DNA of 44,390 nt from positions 1-44,390 of the forward strand of contig VMSS01000149.1 of the NCBI GenBank assembly GCA_013791995.1. Reading direction: 5' to 3'. Under the pieces are notes generated by a model. The model worked only from the letters and a program-made list of their open reading frames with translations, searched no databases and had not been told where the DNA came from. Each line of letters begins with the position of its first letter. Position 1 is the stretch's first letter. The translations under genes and the position numbers were made by a program. Source of the stretch: Desulfurivibrio sp. GTDB lineage: Bacteria; Desulfobacterota; Desulfobulbia; Desulfobulbales; Desulfurivibrionaceae. Below, one piece after another: positions 14,765 through 23,578 of this stretch.

Positions 14765-14963
14765 CTTCGACAGGCTCAGCATGAACGGAAGATACATTCA
14801 TTTATAACAGCAGCCCTCCGTTCTGAGCGAAATATCCATGCATTTGCAAGAGCATCCCTCCGTTATGTGCGGAATATCCATGCATTTTGACACCTTCCGA
14901 TAGCCCTGAGCGGAATATCCAGTCATTTACGATAACTCCGTTCGCCCTGAGCCTGTCGAAGGG
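14765..14963. repeat. repeat cluster between convergent genes
   Basis: An inverted copy of the TTCGCCCTGAGCCTGTCGAA family (14765-14788) and a direct copy (14938-14963) bracket three degenerate units of about 40 bases at 14814, 14856 and 14894. Each unit carries a form of GAGCGGAATATCCATGCATT. The 324-base gap between DUF6178 and pqiC (14707-15030) holds no gene; the rest of it shows nothing further. Confidence 0.75.
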
Positions 14964-15030
14964 TCGCTGTTAGGGCCGCTTGTTCCGCATTCGCTACAAA
15001 TGACACATCCCAGACCACGAAACAATGCCC

Positions 15031-15666
15031 CTACAATCCTGAGGAGGAAGGCTTCGCCAGCAACGGCGTCAGTTCCTGGGCAATCTCCCGGCAAAAACTC
15101 CCCAGCACCTCGTTCAGGGCAACAACCAGTCCTTCCTGACCCTGGCTTGTGGCAGGAACCCGATAATTGCTCCGTCTTTCCGACAGCAAAATCCCGCCGT
15201 CCTGGCCCTTGACCGACCAGCGGACAACCAATCGGGCTGCCCCGTCGCCCTCATTTTCAAAGTTGTACACCTCGGCAATGAGTTGGTAATCCGTGGTCCG
15301 GGAAGATGGCCAGGGGTAGAGCAGGATGCGGTCGGTACCCAACAGCACCGAGAGGTTTTCCCCCATCACCCTAGGGATATTTTCGCTGAGCGGCTCGGCC
15401 CAGCGGTGGCTATCAGCCAGTTGCAGCCGGTTGGGTGTCACCCTGGTAACGATTTTAGGCCGCTCCAGGTATTCCGGCAACCGCACCGGGCCTATGCCAA
15501 TCACCATCTTGCCCGCTTCGGGGGTGGCAGGGGCGATTCTGGCCATTTCCAGAGCCGAGAGCTGATAATAATTAACCGGCACTATAGGAGCACAGCCTGA
15601 AAGCAGTGCACAGACCAGAAAGACCAGGAGGCTGGCAACCATCCGTTTGCATTGTACATTTCTCAT
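15031..15666 (-). CDS. PqiC/DUF330-family ABC-transport auxiliary lipoprotein
   Basis: A 211-residue outer-membrane lipoprotein. The signal peptide ends in the lipobox LLSGC (Cys25), followed by NYYQLSA, the hallmark start of the PqiC/DUF330 domain. IGIGPVRLPEYLERPKIVTR and HRWAEPLSENIPRVMGENLS continue it. Such lipoproteins pair with MCE proteins to move phospholipids across the envelope. It overlaps mlaD by four bases (ATGA) and closes the mla-type operon. Confidence 0.88.
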   Translation of the reverse strand: MRNVQCKRMVASLLVFLVCALLSGCAPIVPVNYYQLSALEMARIAPATPEAGKMVIGIGPVRLPEYLERPKIVTRVTPNRLQLADSHRWAEPLSENIPRVMGENLSVLLGTDRILLYPWPSSRTTDYQLIAEVYNFENEGDGAARLVVRWSVKGQDGGILLSERRSNYRVPATSQGQEGLVVALNEVLGSFCREIAQELTPLLAKPSSSGL

Positions 15667-16640
15667 TTTCGCTCCTCTTCGAGACGTTTTCCCTGCACAA
15701 TGGCCGCCGGTTGCAGCTCCAAGGTTTCCGCCAAAAGCCGCAGGGCGCGGGCCGTACGGGTAAGCTCCTGAAGCGCGGTGTTGAGATGCTGCACTGTGGG
15801 TGAATCTTCCCCGGCCAGCCCTTGCAGGGCCTGCGCCGTCTTGGCCATTTCCTCGCTGGCTTTGCCCAGGCTGTCAGCCATGGGAGAACCGGCCTCAGCC
15901 ACCCTGCCAACCTTAACCATTGCATCCCGAACCGCTTCAAGCGCCTCACGCATCTCGGCAAGCACAGGAGTGCTATTGCCGTCGATTTTGGCGCTCAGTG
16001 ATTGCAGATGCGACAGCGTCGCCTCCAGCCGCACCGGAATCTTCTTGGTTTCTTCCGAGGAAAGGATTGTGTTGAGCGACTTGCTGATTGCGGCAAGATC
16101 CGTAAGAAAGGCATCCATGGGAAACCCTTCCAGCTTGGAAGCAAATTCTTCCACCGCAGTGGGAATAGTAGGAATTTCGCTCACCCCGGAATCGGTTGAG
16201 ATATACCGGGCCGGTTTTTCCGGATGAAAATCCAGATCGATATACAACTGGCCGGTGAGCAGGCTCTGCACCTTGAGTTGGGCGCGCAATCCCCGTTCCA
16301 CCAACTGCCGGATGGTATCCCGATCCTGAAGATCGACCTGCTCGCCAACGCGGGATTGGGCGATGTTGGGTTCGACCTCGATGGTGACCGGCACCATAAA
16401 GCGACGACTTTCCGCATCAAGCCCGAGTTGGATGCGTTTGACCGTGCCCACTTTGACCCCGAGAAAAACCACCGGCGAGCCGACCTGCAACCCCTGGGCA
16501 GCTCCTTCAAAATAGAGCAGATGCTGACGCCGCTCCTGAAACCACTGCCCCCCGGCCAGACGCAGAACAGTCACCGCCCCGAGGATGATGGCGCCTAGAA
16601 CAAAGGCCCCGATAAGCGTGGGATTTGCCTGTCTGCTCAT
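15663..16640 (-). CDS. mlaD: MlaD-like MCE-domain protein
   Basis: A 325-residue protein with an N-terminal membrane anchor (LIGAFVLGAIILGAVTVL) and one MCE domain (about 40-115: YFEGAAQGLQVGSPVVFLGVKVGTV, LLTGQLYIDLDF). A long helical C-terminal part (about 190-325) is rich in amphipathic heptads. MCE proteins form hexameric rings that carry lipids between the membranes, driven here by MlaE/MlaF. It is longer than E. coli MlaD (183) and closer to the needle-like MCE proteins. Its start sits in one of two 15-bp copies of CATTCAGCCCCCCTG flanking the inserted repeat, which also supplies a GGGGGG stretch upstream of ATG. Confidence 0.88.
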   Translation of the reverse strand: MSRQANPTLIGAFVLGAIILGAVTVLRLAGGQWFQERRQHLLYFEGAAQGLQVGSPVVFLGVKVGTVKRIQLGLDAESRRFMVPVTIEVEPNIAQSRVGEQVDLQDRDTIRQLVERGLRAQLKVQSLLTGQLYIDLDFHPEKPARYISTDSGVSEIPTIPTAVEEFASKLEGFPMDAFLTDLAAISKSLNTILSSEETKKIPVRLEATLSHLQSLSAKIDGNSTPVLAEMREALEAVRDAMVKVGRVAEAGSPMADSLGKASEEMAKTAQALQGLAGEDSPTVQHLNTALQELTRTARALRLLAETLELQPAAIVQGKRLEEERK

Positions 16641-16825
16641 TCAGCCCCCCTGATAACTGTCCGGCAGCACCACACCTGCCTCGCAGTCTCGCTCTGCGCT
16701 CGCTTAGCTGTCATCGGACCGCTCATGTGCAAAAGCACATTTCGCAGGCCTCTTCCTCGCATCTGTGGTGCTGCTGAACAGTTCTCTTTCATTTTCTTCC
16801 TCAAGCAGTTCATTCAGCCCCCCTG
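16638..16825. repeat. 15-bp direct repeat flanking the mlaF-mlaD insertion
   Basis: CATTCAGCCCCCCTG occurs at 16638-16652 and again at 16811-16825. The first copy contains the mlaD start codon, the second the mlaF stop codon. If the DNA between is removed, mlaF would end and mlaD begin at an ATGA-type overlap, as for the other gene pairs here. This looks like a target duplication, although 27 non-palindromic bases separate one copy from the element end. Confidence 0.72.
16655..16783 (-). repeat. MITE-like palindromic element, copy 2
   Basis: The 129-bp element has 20-bp terminal inverted repeats (AACTGTCCGGCAGCACCACA and AACTGTTCAGCAGCACCACA, two mismatches) and an inner hairpin ATGTGC-AAAA-GCACAT. 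It is inverted relative to copy 1 at 1118-1245 and shares the CTAAGCGAGCGCAG core and length. It fills the mlaF-mlaD gap. It has no coding capacity, so it would need a transposase supplied in trans. Confidence 0.85.
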
Positions 16826-17559
16826 GTCAGAAAATGACGCACTTTTGGATCTCCGGAAGCAACCGCATCCTTGGGTTTGCCGGAGTTGATCATGGTGTGG
16901 GTCTCGGTGTCCAGAAAAATCGAGTTGCTTCCGATGGCAAGGATGCTGGCCAGATCATGGGATATCACCACAATGGTTGTCTCCAGACTGTCGCGCAATT
17001 CAATAATCAGATCGTCAAGATGGCGGGCCGTGGGCGGATCGAGACCGGAAGAAGGTTCGTCGATCACCAGAATATCCGGGTCAAGGGCCATGGCGCGGGC
17101 CAGAGCCGCCCGTTTCTTCATGCCGCCGCTCAGTTCGGAAGGATAAAAATCCTCAAAACCTGTCAGCCCCACCAAAGCCAACTTGAAGGAAATGATCTCG
17201 GCAAGCTGGCGGGGTGAAAGATCGGTGTACTCTTTCAGGGGGAGAGCGATATTTTCCCCCAGAGTCATCGAACTCCACAGGGCGCCGCCCTGAAACATGA
17301 TACCGAGCCGCCGCTTGAGCCGCTCCTGTTCCTCATGTTCAACCTTCCAAAAATCCTCGCCGCCATAAAAGACCGCTCCTTTGGCCGGACGCTGCAGGCC
17401 GATCAGGGCGCGCATCACAGTGGTCTTGCCGCAGCCGCTCCCGCCCATGATGACAAAGATATCCCCCCTGTTGATCACAAAATTGAGATCGCGCTGGATG
17501 ACGAAATCGCCATACGCCATGGTCACGTCGCGGACTTCGATGTGCGGTGCGGCATTCAT
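16810..17559 (-). CDS. mlaF: MlaF-like ABC transporter ATPase
   Basis: A 249-residue ABC ATPase with Walker A GGSGCGKTT, Q-loop region IMFQGGALWSSMTL, signature LSGGMKKRAALARA, Walker B ILVIDEPSSGLDP and switch His in ISHD. The pattern SSMTLGENIALPL and the position beside an MlaE permease identify the MlaF/MkL subfamily, which powers envelope phospholipid traffic. The ATG at 17559 (MNAAPHIEV) has an AAGG upstream. The ORF-track start at 17718 extends into a GC-rich inverted repeat and is rejected. Confidence 0.92.
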   Translation of the reverse strand: MNAAPHIEVRDVTMAYGDFVIQRDLNFVINRGDIFVIMGGSGCGKTTVMRALIGLQRPAKGAVFYGGEDFWKVEHEEQERLKRRLGIMFQGGALWSSMTLGENIALPLKEYTDLSPRQLAEIISFKLALVGLTGFEDFYPSELSGGMKKRAALARAMALDPDILVIDEPSSGLDPPTARHLDDLIIELRDSLETTIVVISHDLASILAIGSNSIFLDTETHTMINSGKPKDAVASGDPKVRHFLTRGAE

Positions 17560-17603
17560 GACTGAGCACCTTGCAACTCGTATTGTTTTGAAAAGACGCC
17601 CAT

Positions 17604-17705
17604 CCCTTGGCGGGAGGGATTGGGGGTGGGGGTGGGGAAAGCTGCAACATTTGAGATAATGGCAAGCTCCCCCTCTCCCTGACCCTCCCCCGCCAGGGGG
17701 GAGGG
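17604..17705. repeat. GC-rich inverted repeat between mlaE and mlaF
   Basis: The arm at 17604-17637 (CCCTTGGCGGGAGGG followed by G-runs) is complementary with some gaps to the arm at 17667-17705 (CCCTCCCCCGCCAGGG). It occupies most of the 177-base gap between mlaE and mlaF. It resembles dispersed palindromic repeats of many bacterial genomes and could fold in the operon transcript. Confidence 0.65.
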
Positions 17706-17736
17706 AATTATCCTCCATTGCGTCAAGCTACACATA

Positions 17737-18927
17737 CTAAATCCCCAGCCGGTAAAAAATGATAGTCATGATGGAGGCCACAATGGTGATCAACAAAATG
17801 CCGGTCACCACCGCCGAGGTTGCTGCTTCCCCGACGGATTCGGCGCTTCTGCCGCACTGCATCCCGCGCAGACACCCGGCATAAGCAACCATGGCCCCGT
17901 AGACACTGCCCTTGGAAAGCCCCACCAGAAAATGCTTCACTTCCAAGGCCCGCAAGGTTTCCGTATAATACTCAAACATCCCGACATCAAAGATGGTGAC
18001 CGAAACCAGCGCCCCGGCAAACATCCCGACAAATCCAGCGTACAGGGTGAGAAGCGGCACCATCAGCATCAGGGCCAGCATCCGCGGCAAAACCAGAAAA
18101 TCAATGGGCGAGATGCCCAGACTTTTGAAAGCGTCGATCTCCTCGTTGACCTGCATGGTGCCCAACTGGGCTGCAAACGCCGCGCCGGTGCGCCCGGCGA
18201 TGATGATCCCGGTCATAAGCGCCCCAACCTCACGCACCATGCCGATGGCCACCAGATCGGCAATAAAGATCTGGGCTCCGACCAGACGAAGCTGATCCGC
18301 CCCCAGATAGGCAAGGATGAGACCGACAAGAAAGCTGATCACCGAAACGATGACCAGGGCGCGAGGGCCGACCTCTTCAATCTCCCACCAGAGATCGCTG
18401 AAACGAAACCGCGCTCTGCCGGTTATCAGCCGCCCAAAGGAGACGGTAATCTCGCCGAGAAAATGCAGCATCTCGGGAGCGCCGCTAAAAAAATCAATCG
18501 TTGCCGCGCCGATCCGGGAGACGAAATTCTGCTTGGTGCCGCCCCGTTTGCCAGCCTCTTGCCCGGGAACGGCAGAGGCCATGGCCAAAAGATGGCGCAC
18601 TCCCTTGGGCAAGCCTTCCTGGTCGATACTGAGGTCCCGCTCACCGCCCAGCGTGAACAACGCCCGGAGGATGGCGAGAAACCCTGTGTCCCAGTCTGTG
18701 AGTTGCGTGGTGTTAAAGGAGAGGCTGCGGATTCCTTCTTCCTTCTCGGCCAGGATCACTGCGGCTGCGGGCAGATCCTGGTCCAGACACCAGCGGCCGA
18801 CAAAAGAAATCTCCAGCAGACCGTCACCTTTGCGATGCGTCTCGAACCGGTATTTTTCTTCGTCACTGTTATGGAGTCGGTTGGAAGCCAAATCTGCACC
18901 GTAGACAATCGTAATCTGTTGAGACAA
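17737..18927 (-). CDS. mlaE: MlaE-like permease with N-terminal STAS domain
   Basis: The 396-residue protein fuses a STAS-like domain (about 30-110, LEISFVGRWCLDQDLPAAAVIL ... LTDWDTGFLAILRALF) to an MlaE permease. The permease has VGPRALVIVSVISFLVGLILAY, GMVREVGALMTGIIIAGRTGAAFAAQLGTM, EIDAFKSLGISPIDFLVLPRMLAL and a C-terminal helix IVASIMTIIFYRLGI. In E. coli the STAS protein MlaB is separate; the fusion is common elsewhere. It is the first gene of mlaE-mlaF-mlaD-pqiC and acts in the inner membrane. Confidence 0.92.
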   Translation of the reverse strand: MSQQITIVYGADLASNRLHNSDEEKYRFETHRKGDGLLEISFVGRWCLDQDLPAAAVILAEKEEGIRSLSFNTTQLTDWDTGFLAILRALFTLGGERDLSIDQEGLPKGVRHLLAMASAVPGQEAGKRGGTKQNFVSRIGAATIDFFSGAPEMLHFLGEITVSFGRLITGRARFRFSDLWWEIEEVGPRALVIVSVISFLVGLILAYLGADQLRLVGAQIFIADLVAIGMVREVGALMTGIIIAGRTGAAFAAQLGTMQVNEEIDAFKSLGISPIDFLVLPRMLALMLMVPLLTLYAGFVGMFAGALVSVTIFDVGMFEYYTETLRALEVKHFLVGLSKGSVYGAMVAYAGCLRGMQCGRSAESVGEAATSAVVTGILLITIVASIMTIIFYRLGI

Positions 18928-19090
18928 TCAGCCGTCGGAAATTTTGCCGTACCGCACAATCTCTTACCACCATCATGAGATAATCGCCTTCCCGCTGTCA
19001 ATCGTAAACGTGGAAAACCCGGCTCCGGCGTGGCAAACAATCCTGCTGTTGGTCCGCGGCTTCATCACAAATCTACTCTTTCCCTCAAAC

Positions 19091-19124
19091 AAAAAAAGGC
19101 CGACCCCGCAGGGCCAGCCTTTTT
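19091..19124 (-). terminator. intrinsic terminator of the cheZ-like transcript
   Basis: On the minus strand AGGCTGGCCC and GGGTCGGCCT pair over ten bases when G-U pairs are allowed, with loop TGCG, followed by seven T. The wobble pairs work only in the minus-strand RNA, which fits termination of the gene ending at 19151. Confidence 0.85.
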
Positions 19125-19150
19125 CCCATCTCGCTTCTCTCTGCTTTGCT

Positions 19151-20770
19151 TTAGAAACCCAAGCCATGTAAGAGATCGTTTACCGCATTCTGATCAAGGG
19201 AGCCTTCGCCGCCGACCTCCCCAGTGGTCATGGAGTTAAGATATTTGTCCACATCTTCCTGGGCGATAACCTTACTCTCCTCAGCGGTAATTTTGGCATT
19301 CTTCTCCTTGATTTTCAACTGGGAACCAAAGGAAACCACAATGGCCAGGAGCTGCACCTGGAAATCGGTGAGCAGCTTAATGATCTTCAAAATCTGCTGA
19401 CCGGAAAGATCCTGGAAGCTCAAGGCTTCGGTAATCCGCGAGATATCCTCGGTGATGGCGGAAGCCACATTAAAAGCGTCTTCAATCTTCGTAAAGATCT
19501 CGTTCTGGTCTTCAATGGTCATCTTACTCATGCCGGGAACCTGCCCGGACTGCATCTGCGCCAGATTCTCCGTCAAGTCTCCCGCCAAGGCAAGACTTTC
19601 CGCCAGCATGGAGCCGAGTTCGGCAACCCTCGGGTCAACCACTTGCACCGTCGTCGGAGCAGCGGAAGCAGCCGCCTCAGGCTGGGCTGGAGCAGCAGCA
19701 GAAGGAACAACTTCCTCAATCTCCTCGGTGGGCGGCACCTCAAGGGGCAGGCTCTGATCCAGGAAGATCTCGGCCTGGTTGAGATCCATTTTTTTCAGGA
19801 GATTCTGGGTTTTCTGGTCGGAACAGGAAGTCAGCAGGGCAGACAGGACATCGCTCAGGGGAATGGTAAAAAAGTTATCGCTGTCCGGCTCGAGATCCTT
19901 GATCTTTTCTCCCATGGCCTCGACAAAGCTATTCTGGTCGAAAAACTCCTCGCTCTTCTTGCGGGCCCCGGTAATGTGGGTCTTCACCGTTTCGTTGGTG
20001 CACAGTTCATACATGGTCTGAAAAATCGTATCAAGCACAAACAGATAGCGGGTTCGCTTGACCATTTCCGGCGCAGCCTCGGCCAGATCGAGCACCTCCT
20101 CGGAGGGGGCCTCTGTCGCCGCCACACCGGAACCTTCCTGCAAGCCGGCAATCAGCGCGTTGGCCTGGCCTATCTTCTCCTGAAGATTCTGCAGGGTTAC
20201 GGCGGCCGACTGCGCGCCCTCCTCTCCATTGGCAATGAGTTCGGTCTGAAAGGCATTATGGGTTTTGAGAGAAAGCAGCAACTCTTTGACGCCATCGGTC
20301 TGGTTTTGAACCTTTTCCACCTGATCCATGATCTCCATGGTGGCCCTTTCCGTCATGGAAACGATGTCGTGCAGCTGGTTTTTGGCATCCTCTATTTTTT
20401 CCCCGGCCTCATCGAGTTCCACCCGTTTCATGCGCCGGTCTTCCATAGGGATTTCCCCCATGGTCGAACTGAGGCTCTTGGCCAGTTTACCGATATCGTT
20501 AAATATATCGTTGGATACTTTTTTGTAGTAGTCATCACCTTCCGCCGTGCCGGGTTGCAGGGGAAGTTCCATTCCTCCGGCTTCCGATTCGGGCGGAGAA
20601 AGAACGGGGACCGGTGGTTTTTCCTCGGCCAGAATATTCCGCACCACCTGGGTTGCCCCACTCTCCTGGCCGCCGAGTACGGTGATGTTGTACACCACTG
20701 TATCCGTGGATATCCGAAAAAATCCGGCGCTTATCTCAAGATTAACTTCCGACTTTCCCGCTATGGACAT
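19151..20770 (-). CDS. CheZ-like protein phosphatase, extended
   Basis: The 539-residue protein ends in a CheZ-like module. LSFQDLSGQQILKIIKLL matches the CheZ active-site helix, with the catalytic Asp and Gln four residues apart (DLSGQ), and the C-terminal tail NAVNDLLHGLGF resembles the CheY-binding peptide of CheZ. CheZ dephosphorylates CheY~P. Residues about 110-240 are long helices, and an Ala/Pro linker (SAAAPAQPEAAASAAP) separates the two halves. At more than twice E. coli CheZ length (214), it probably has an added sensory or scaffold part. ATG 20770 has GGGAGG upstream; the ORF-track start 20818 is less likely. A PilZ gene lies just upstream on the same strand. Confidence 0.75.
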   Translation of the reverse strand: MSIAGKSEVNLEISAGFFRISTDTVVYNITVLGGQESGATQVVRNILAEEKPPVPVLSPPESEAGGMELPLQPGTAEGDDYYKKVSNDIFNDIGKLAKSLSSTMGEIPMEDRRMKRVELDEAGEKIEDAKNQLHDIVSMTERATMEIMDQVEKVQNQTDGVKELLLSLKTHNAFQTELIANGEEGAQSAAVTLQNLQEKIGQANALIAGLQEGSGVAATEAPSEEVLDLAEAAPEMVKRTRYLFVLDTIFQTMYELCTNETVKTHITGARKKSEEFFDQNSFVEAMGEKIKDLEPDSDNFFTIPLSDVLSALLTSCSDQKTQNLLKKMDLNQAEIFLDQSLPLEVPPTEEIEEVVPSAAAPAQPEAAASAAPTTVQVVDPRVAELGSMLAESLALAGDLTENLAQMQSGQVPGMSKMTIEDQNEIFTKIEDAFNVASAITEDISRITEALSFQDLSGQQILKIIKLLTDFQVQLLAIVVSFGSQLKIKEKNAKITAEESKVIAQEDVDKYLNSMTTGEVGGEGSLDQNAVNDLLHGLGF

Positions 20771-20895
20771 GATCAGCCTCCCGCTGCTGTTCTTCTGCTT
20801 GCTTTCCGACCGGCCCACAAGAGGGCGTACTCCTATCGCATCGGCAACGTGCCAATTTTCTTGAATATTTTACGCATTCCCTGCAGATAACTTTT

Positions 20896-21270
20896 TCAGG
20901 CTGTGACCATCCCGGAAAAAGAGACCCCTGTTTCATACAACTCCGGCTTGTCCCGGCTGACCGCCACCCAGGAGACCATGCCCACCACCCTTAGGACTCC
21001 GACATCTTCCTCCACCTTGGTGGCGATCCATCTGCCGTCTGCTGCCGCATGCCAACCAGGAAATTCCAGAACCATCACCAGTTGACTGCCCAGAGGCAGG
21101 GCTTCTTCCGCCAAAAGACACAGCCCGCCGCCGCTGATATCCAGCAATTGCCCATCCCGATATGGGACATCGGCCATGAGATCTTCAAGCCGGGTGAATC
21201 GGACAAACAGCTTTTTGGCAAACCGTTCTTCCTGACGCCGCTCCTCGTCGGAATCTTCGTGCTCGATCAT
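20896..21270 (-). CDS. PilZ-domain protein
   Basis: A 124-residue single PilZ domain. The c-di-GMP-binding Arg motif lies in RRQEERFAKKLFVRF and the second motif in LLDISGGGLCLLAEE (D-x-S-x-x-G). PilZ proteins relay c-di-GMP levels to motility or surface functions. GGGAAGGG precedes the ATG. It stands 125 bases before the CheZ-like gene in the same direction, so both may serve motility control. Confidence 0.87.
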   Translation of the reverse strand: MIEHEDSDEERRQEERFAKKLFVRFTRLEDLMADVPYRDGQLLDISGGGLCLLAEEALPLGSQLVMVLEFPGWHAAADGRWIATKVEEDVGVLRVVGMVSWVAVSRDKPELYETGVSFSGMVTA

Positions 21271-21392
21271 GGTGCGCCCTTCCCTTGTTCTTTAAAAGCC
21301 GATCCAACCAGACCATTTCTACTGTTCTACCTATTTTTTGACAAAAGACGCAATACCCCAAAGAGAAATGGATGGTTTTTCAGAAAAAAAGA

Positions 21393-21429
21393 AAGGGGCA
21401 CAGCCTGAAAGCACCCGGACCAGCCCCTT
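21393..21429 (-). terminator. possible terminator of the cysteine hydrolase gene
   Basis: AAGGGGC (21393-21399) and GCCCCTT (21423-21429) pair around a 23-base loop. On the minus strand they are followed by a T-rich run. The stem overlaps the stop codon of the gene ending at 21428. Confidence 0.5.
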
Positions 21430-21991
21430 ATTTAATAAAAGGAAGGATGGCCTTGAAAGCCGGGGTACCAGCCTGATGCAGCCATTCGTAGATGATCATT
21501 TCCGTATTGGCGACAACCCCGCCGATCTCGCTGATCCTGGCCAGACCGGTCTGGTAGTTCTTTTCAACCCGCGAGGACACCGCATCGGCTGGCACCCACA
21601 TCCGGTAACCTTGCAAGAGTCCGCCCAGCACCGTCTGATAGATGCAGATATGGGTTTCCACCCCGCAGACCACGATGGTGTTAACCTCCCTGGGTAATTT
21701 TTTCGCTGCCTCGGCAATGGCCGAATTATTAAAACAACCGAATTCCAGCTTATCAAGCGGGACAGCCCCGCCCAGCTCGGCTTCAATCTCAGGAAGCAGC
21801 GCGCCGATCCGCGCCGCATACTGGGTGGTGGCGAGCATGGGAACCTGAAGGATGTTGGCCGCTTTCATGAGCAGCGCCGAATTTTTCACTACTTCTTCCC
21901 TGGCCGGAATGGCCTGCATCATCCGATCCTGGATATCCACCACCAGCAGGGCGCATTGTTCCGGCGCCAGGCGGTACAGTTTTTCGCTCAT
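21428..21991 (-). CDS. isochorismatase-family cysteine hydrolase
   Basis: A 187-residue isochorismatase-like hydrolase. ALLVVDIQDRM carries the catalytic Asp, VPLDKLEFGCF the Lys position and VVCGVETHICIYQT the nucleophile Cys. The family includes isochorismatases, nicotinamidases and YcaC-like proteins. The short length and GVETHICI motif are YcaC/single-domain type; the substrate cannot be told. A strong AAAAGGAG ribosome-binding site precedes the ATG. Confidence 0.85.
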   Translation of the reverse strand: MSEKLYRLAPEQCALLVVDIQDRMMQAIPAREEVVKNSALLMKAANILQVPMLATTQYAARIGALLPEIEAELGGAVPLDKLEFGCFNNSAIAEAAKKLPREVNTIVVCGVETHICIYQTVLGGLLQGYRMWVPADAVSSRVEKNYQTGLARISEIGGVVANTEMIIYEWLHQAGTPAFKAILPFIK

Positions 21992-22175
21992 CGCTTTCTC
22001 CTTTTTTTCTACAATGCGTCCTCAGCCATACAATGCGGCACATTATCCGGACAACACTGATTTTTATTCTTTGTATTTCCTTGTACTTGGAAAAATGTAT
22101 TGCCAAGAAGCATTATTTATTAATACTTTGAAAAATTCTCAATAATTCTTCAGCATACAGCCGGATATTACCGCC

Positions 22176-23567
22176 ATGAACCTTTATTTACGCATCTCCC
22201 AGATCCTTAGCAAACAACCCGTTGGCCAGACCGTGGAAATTAAAGGCTGGATCCGTACCCGCCGCGACAGCAAGGATTTTTCCTTTCTCGAGGTCAATGA
22301 CGGATCCTGTCTGGCCAACCTCCAGATCATTGCCGAGGACAATTTGCCCCGCTATCAGGAGGATATCCTCCGCCTCACCACCGGGTGCTCGGTGCGGATC
22401 AAGGGCCAACTTGCAGCCTCGCCGGCCAAGGGCCAGACCGTGGAAATCAAGGCAGAGGAGGTCGAGGTGTACGGCTGGGCCGATCCGGAAACCTACCCCC
22501 TGCAGAAGAAAAGGCATTCCTTTGAGTTTCTGCGGGAGATCATGCACCTGCGCCCGCGCACAAACAGCCTTGGCGCAGTGGCCAGAGTACGGAGCACCCT
22601 CTCTTTTGCAGTGCACAGGTTTTTTCAGGAGCAGGGCTTTCAGTATATCCACACTCCGATCATCACCACCAGCGACTGCGAAGGCGCGGGCGAAATGTTC
22701 ACCGTCACCACCCTTGACCTGAACAACGTGCCCCGCAAGGATGGGAGCCCTGATTTCAGCGAGGATTTCTTCGGCCGCCAGGCAAGTCTCACCGTGAGCG
22801 GCCAGCTGGAGGCGGAGATCTACTGCCTGGGGTTGGGCAACGTCTATACCTTCGGCCCCACCTTCCGGGCGGAAAATTCCAACACCAGCAGACATCTGGC
22901 AGAATTCTGGATGATCGAACCGGAAATGGCCTTCTGCGATCTTGCCCAAGACATGCAGGTGGCGGAAGCGTTCATCAAATATCTGGTCCAATATGGACTG
23001 GATCATTGTCCGGACGAAATCGAACTCTTCAATAATTTCGTGGATAAAACCCTCAAAGCCAGATTGGCTGCGGTGCTGGAGCAGGATTTCGCCCGGATCA
23101 CCTACACCGAGGCAGTCGAGCTTCTCACCACCTGCACCAAGGAATTCAATTTCCCGGTGACCTGGGGCGCGGATCTCCAATCGGAACACGAGCGCTATCT
23201 CTGCGAAGAGGTCTTTAAGCGCCCCCTCATCGTCACCGACTACCCAAAATCCATCAAACCTTTCTACATGCGGGTCAATGACGACAACACCACCGTGGCC
23301 GCCATGGATATCCTGGTCCCTGGCATCGGCGAGATCATCGGCGGCAGCCAACGGGAAGAACGCTACGACAATCTGGTCAGCCGTCTTGAAGAAATGGGCC
23401 TCAACCCAAAAGATTATGAGTGGTACCTGGATCTGCGCCGCTACGGCACAGCGCCCCACGCCGGTTTCGGCCTGGGTTTTGAACGCCTTATCCAGTTTGT
23501 CACCGGCATGGCCAACATCCGCGAAGTGATTCCTTTTCCGCGCACCCCGGGCTCGGCCGCTCTGTAA
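22176..23567 (+). CDS. asnS: asparaginyl-tRNA synthetase
   Basis: The 463-residue class IIb synthetase charges tRNA-Asn. The N-terminal OB-fold ([25 protein letters not shown]) binds the anticodon. Class II motif 2 is in [21 protein letters not shown], which contains the Asn-specific residues, and motif 3 is in [15 protein letters not shown]. Length is normal (about 465). Its presence suggests direct Asn-tRNA charging. The methyltransferase gene follows after 11 bases. Confidence 0.97.
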   Translation: MNLYLRISQILSKQPVGQTVEIKGWIRTRRDSKDFSFLEVNDGSCLANLQIIAEDNLPRYQEDILRLTTGCSVRIKGQLAASPAKGQTVEIKAEEVEVYGWADPETYPLQKKRHSFEFLREIMHLRPRTNSLGAVARVRSTLSFAVHRFFQEQGFQYIHTPIITTSDCEGAGEMFTVTTLDLNNVPRKDGSPDFSEDFFGRQASLTVSGQLEAEIYCLGLGNVYTFGPTFRAENSNTSRHLAEFWMIEPEMAFCDLAQDMQVAEAFIKYLVQYGLDHCPDEIELFNNFVDKTLKARLAAVLEQDFARITYTEAVELLTTCTKEFNFPVTWGADLQSEHERYLCEEVFKRPLIVTDYPKSIKPFYMRVNDDNTTVAAMDILVPGIGEIIGGSQREERYDNLVSRLEEMGLNPKDYEWYLDLRRYGTAPHAGFGLGFERLIQFVTGMANIREVIPFPRTPGSAAL

Positions 23568-23578
23568 GCCGAAACATC

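Noticed and set aside
17932-18978. 348-residue plus-strand ORF opposite mlaE
   Set aside because: The minus-strand mlaE matches its family throughout; this frame is a GC-rich shadow.
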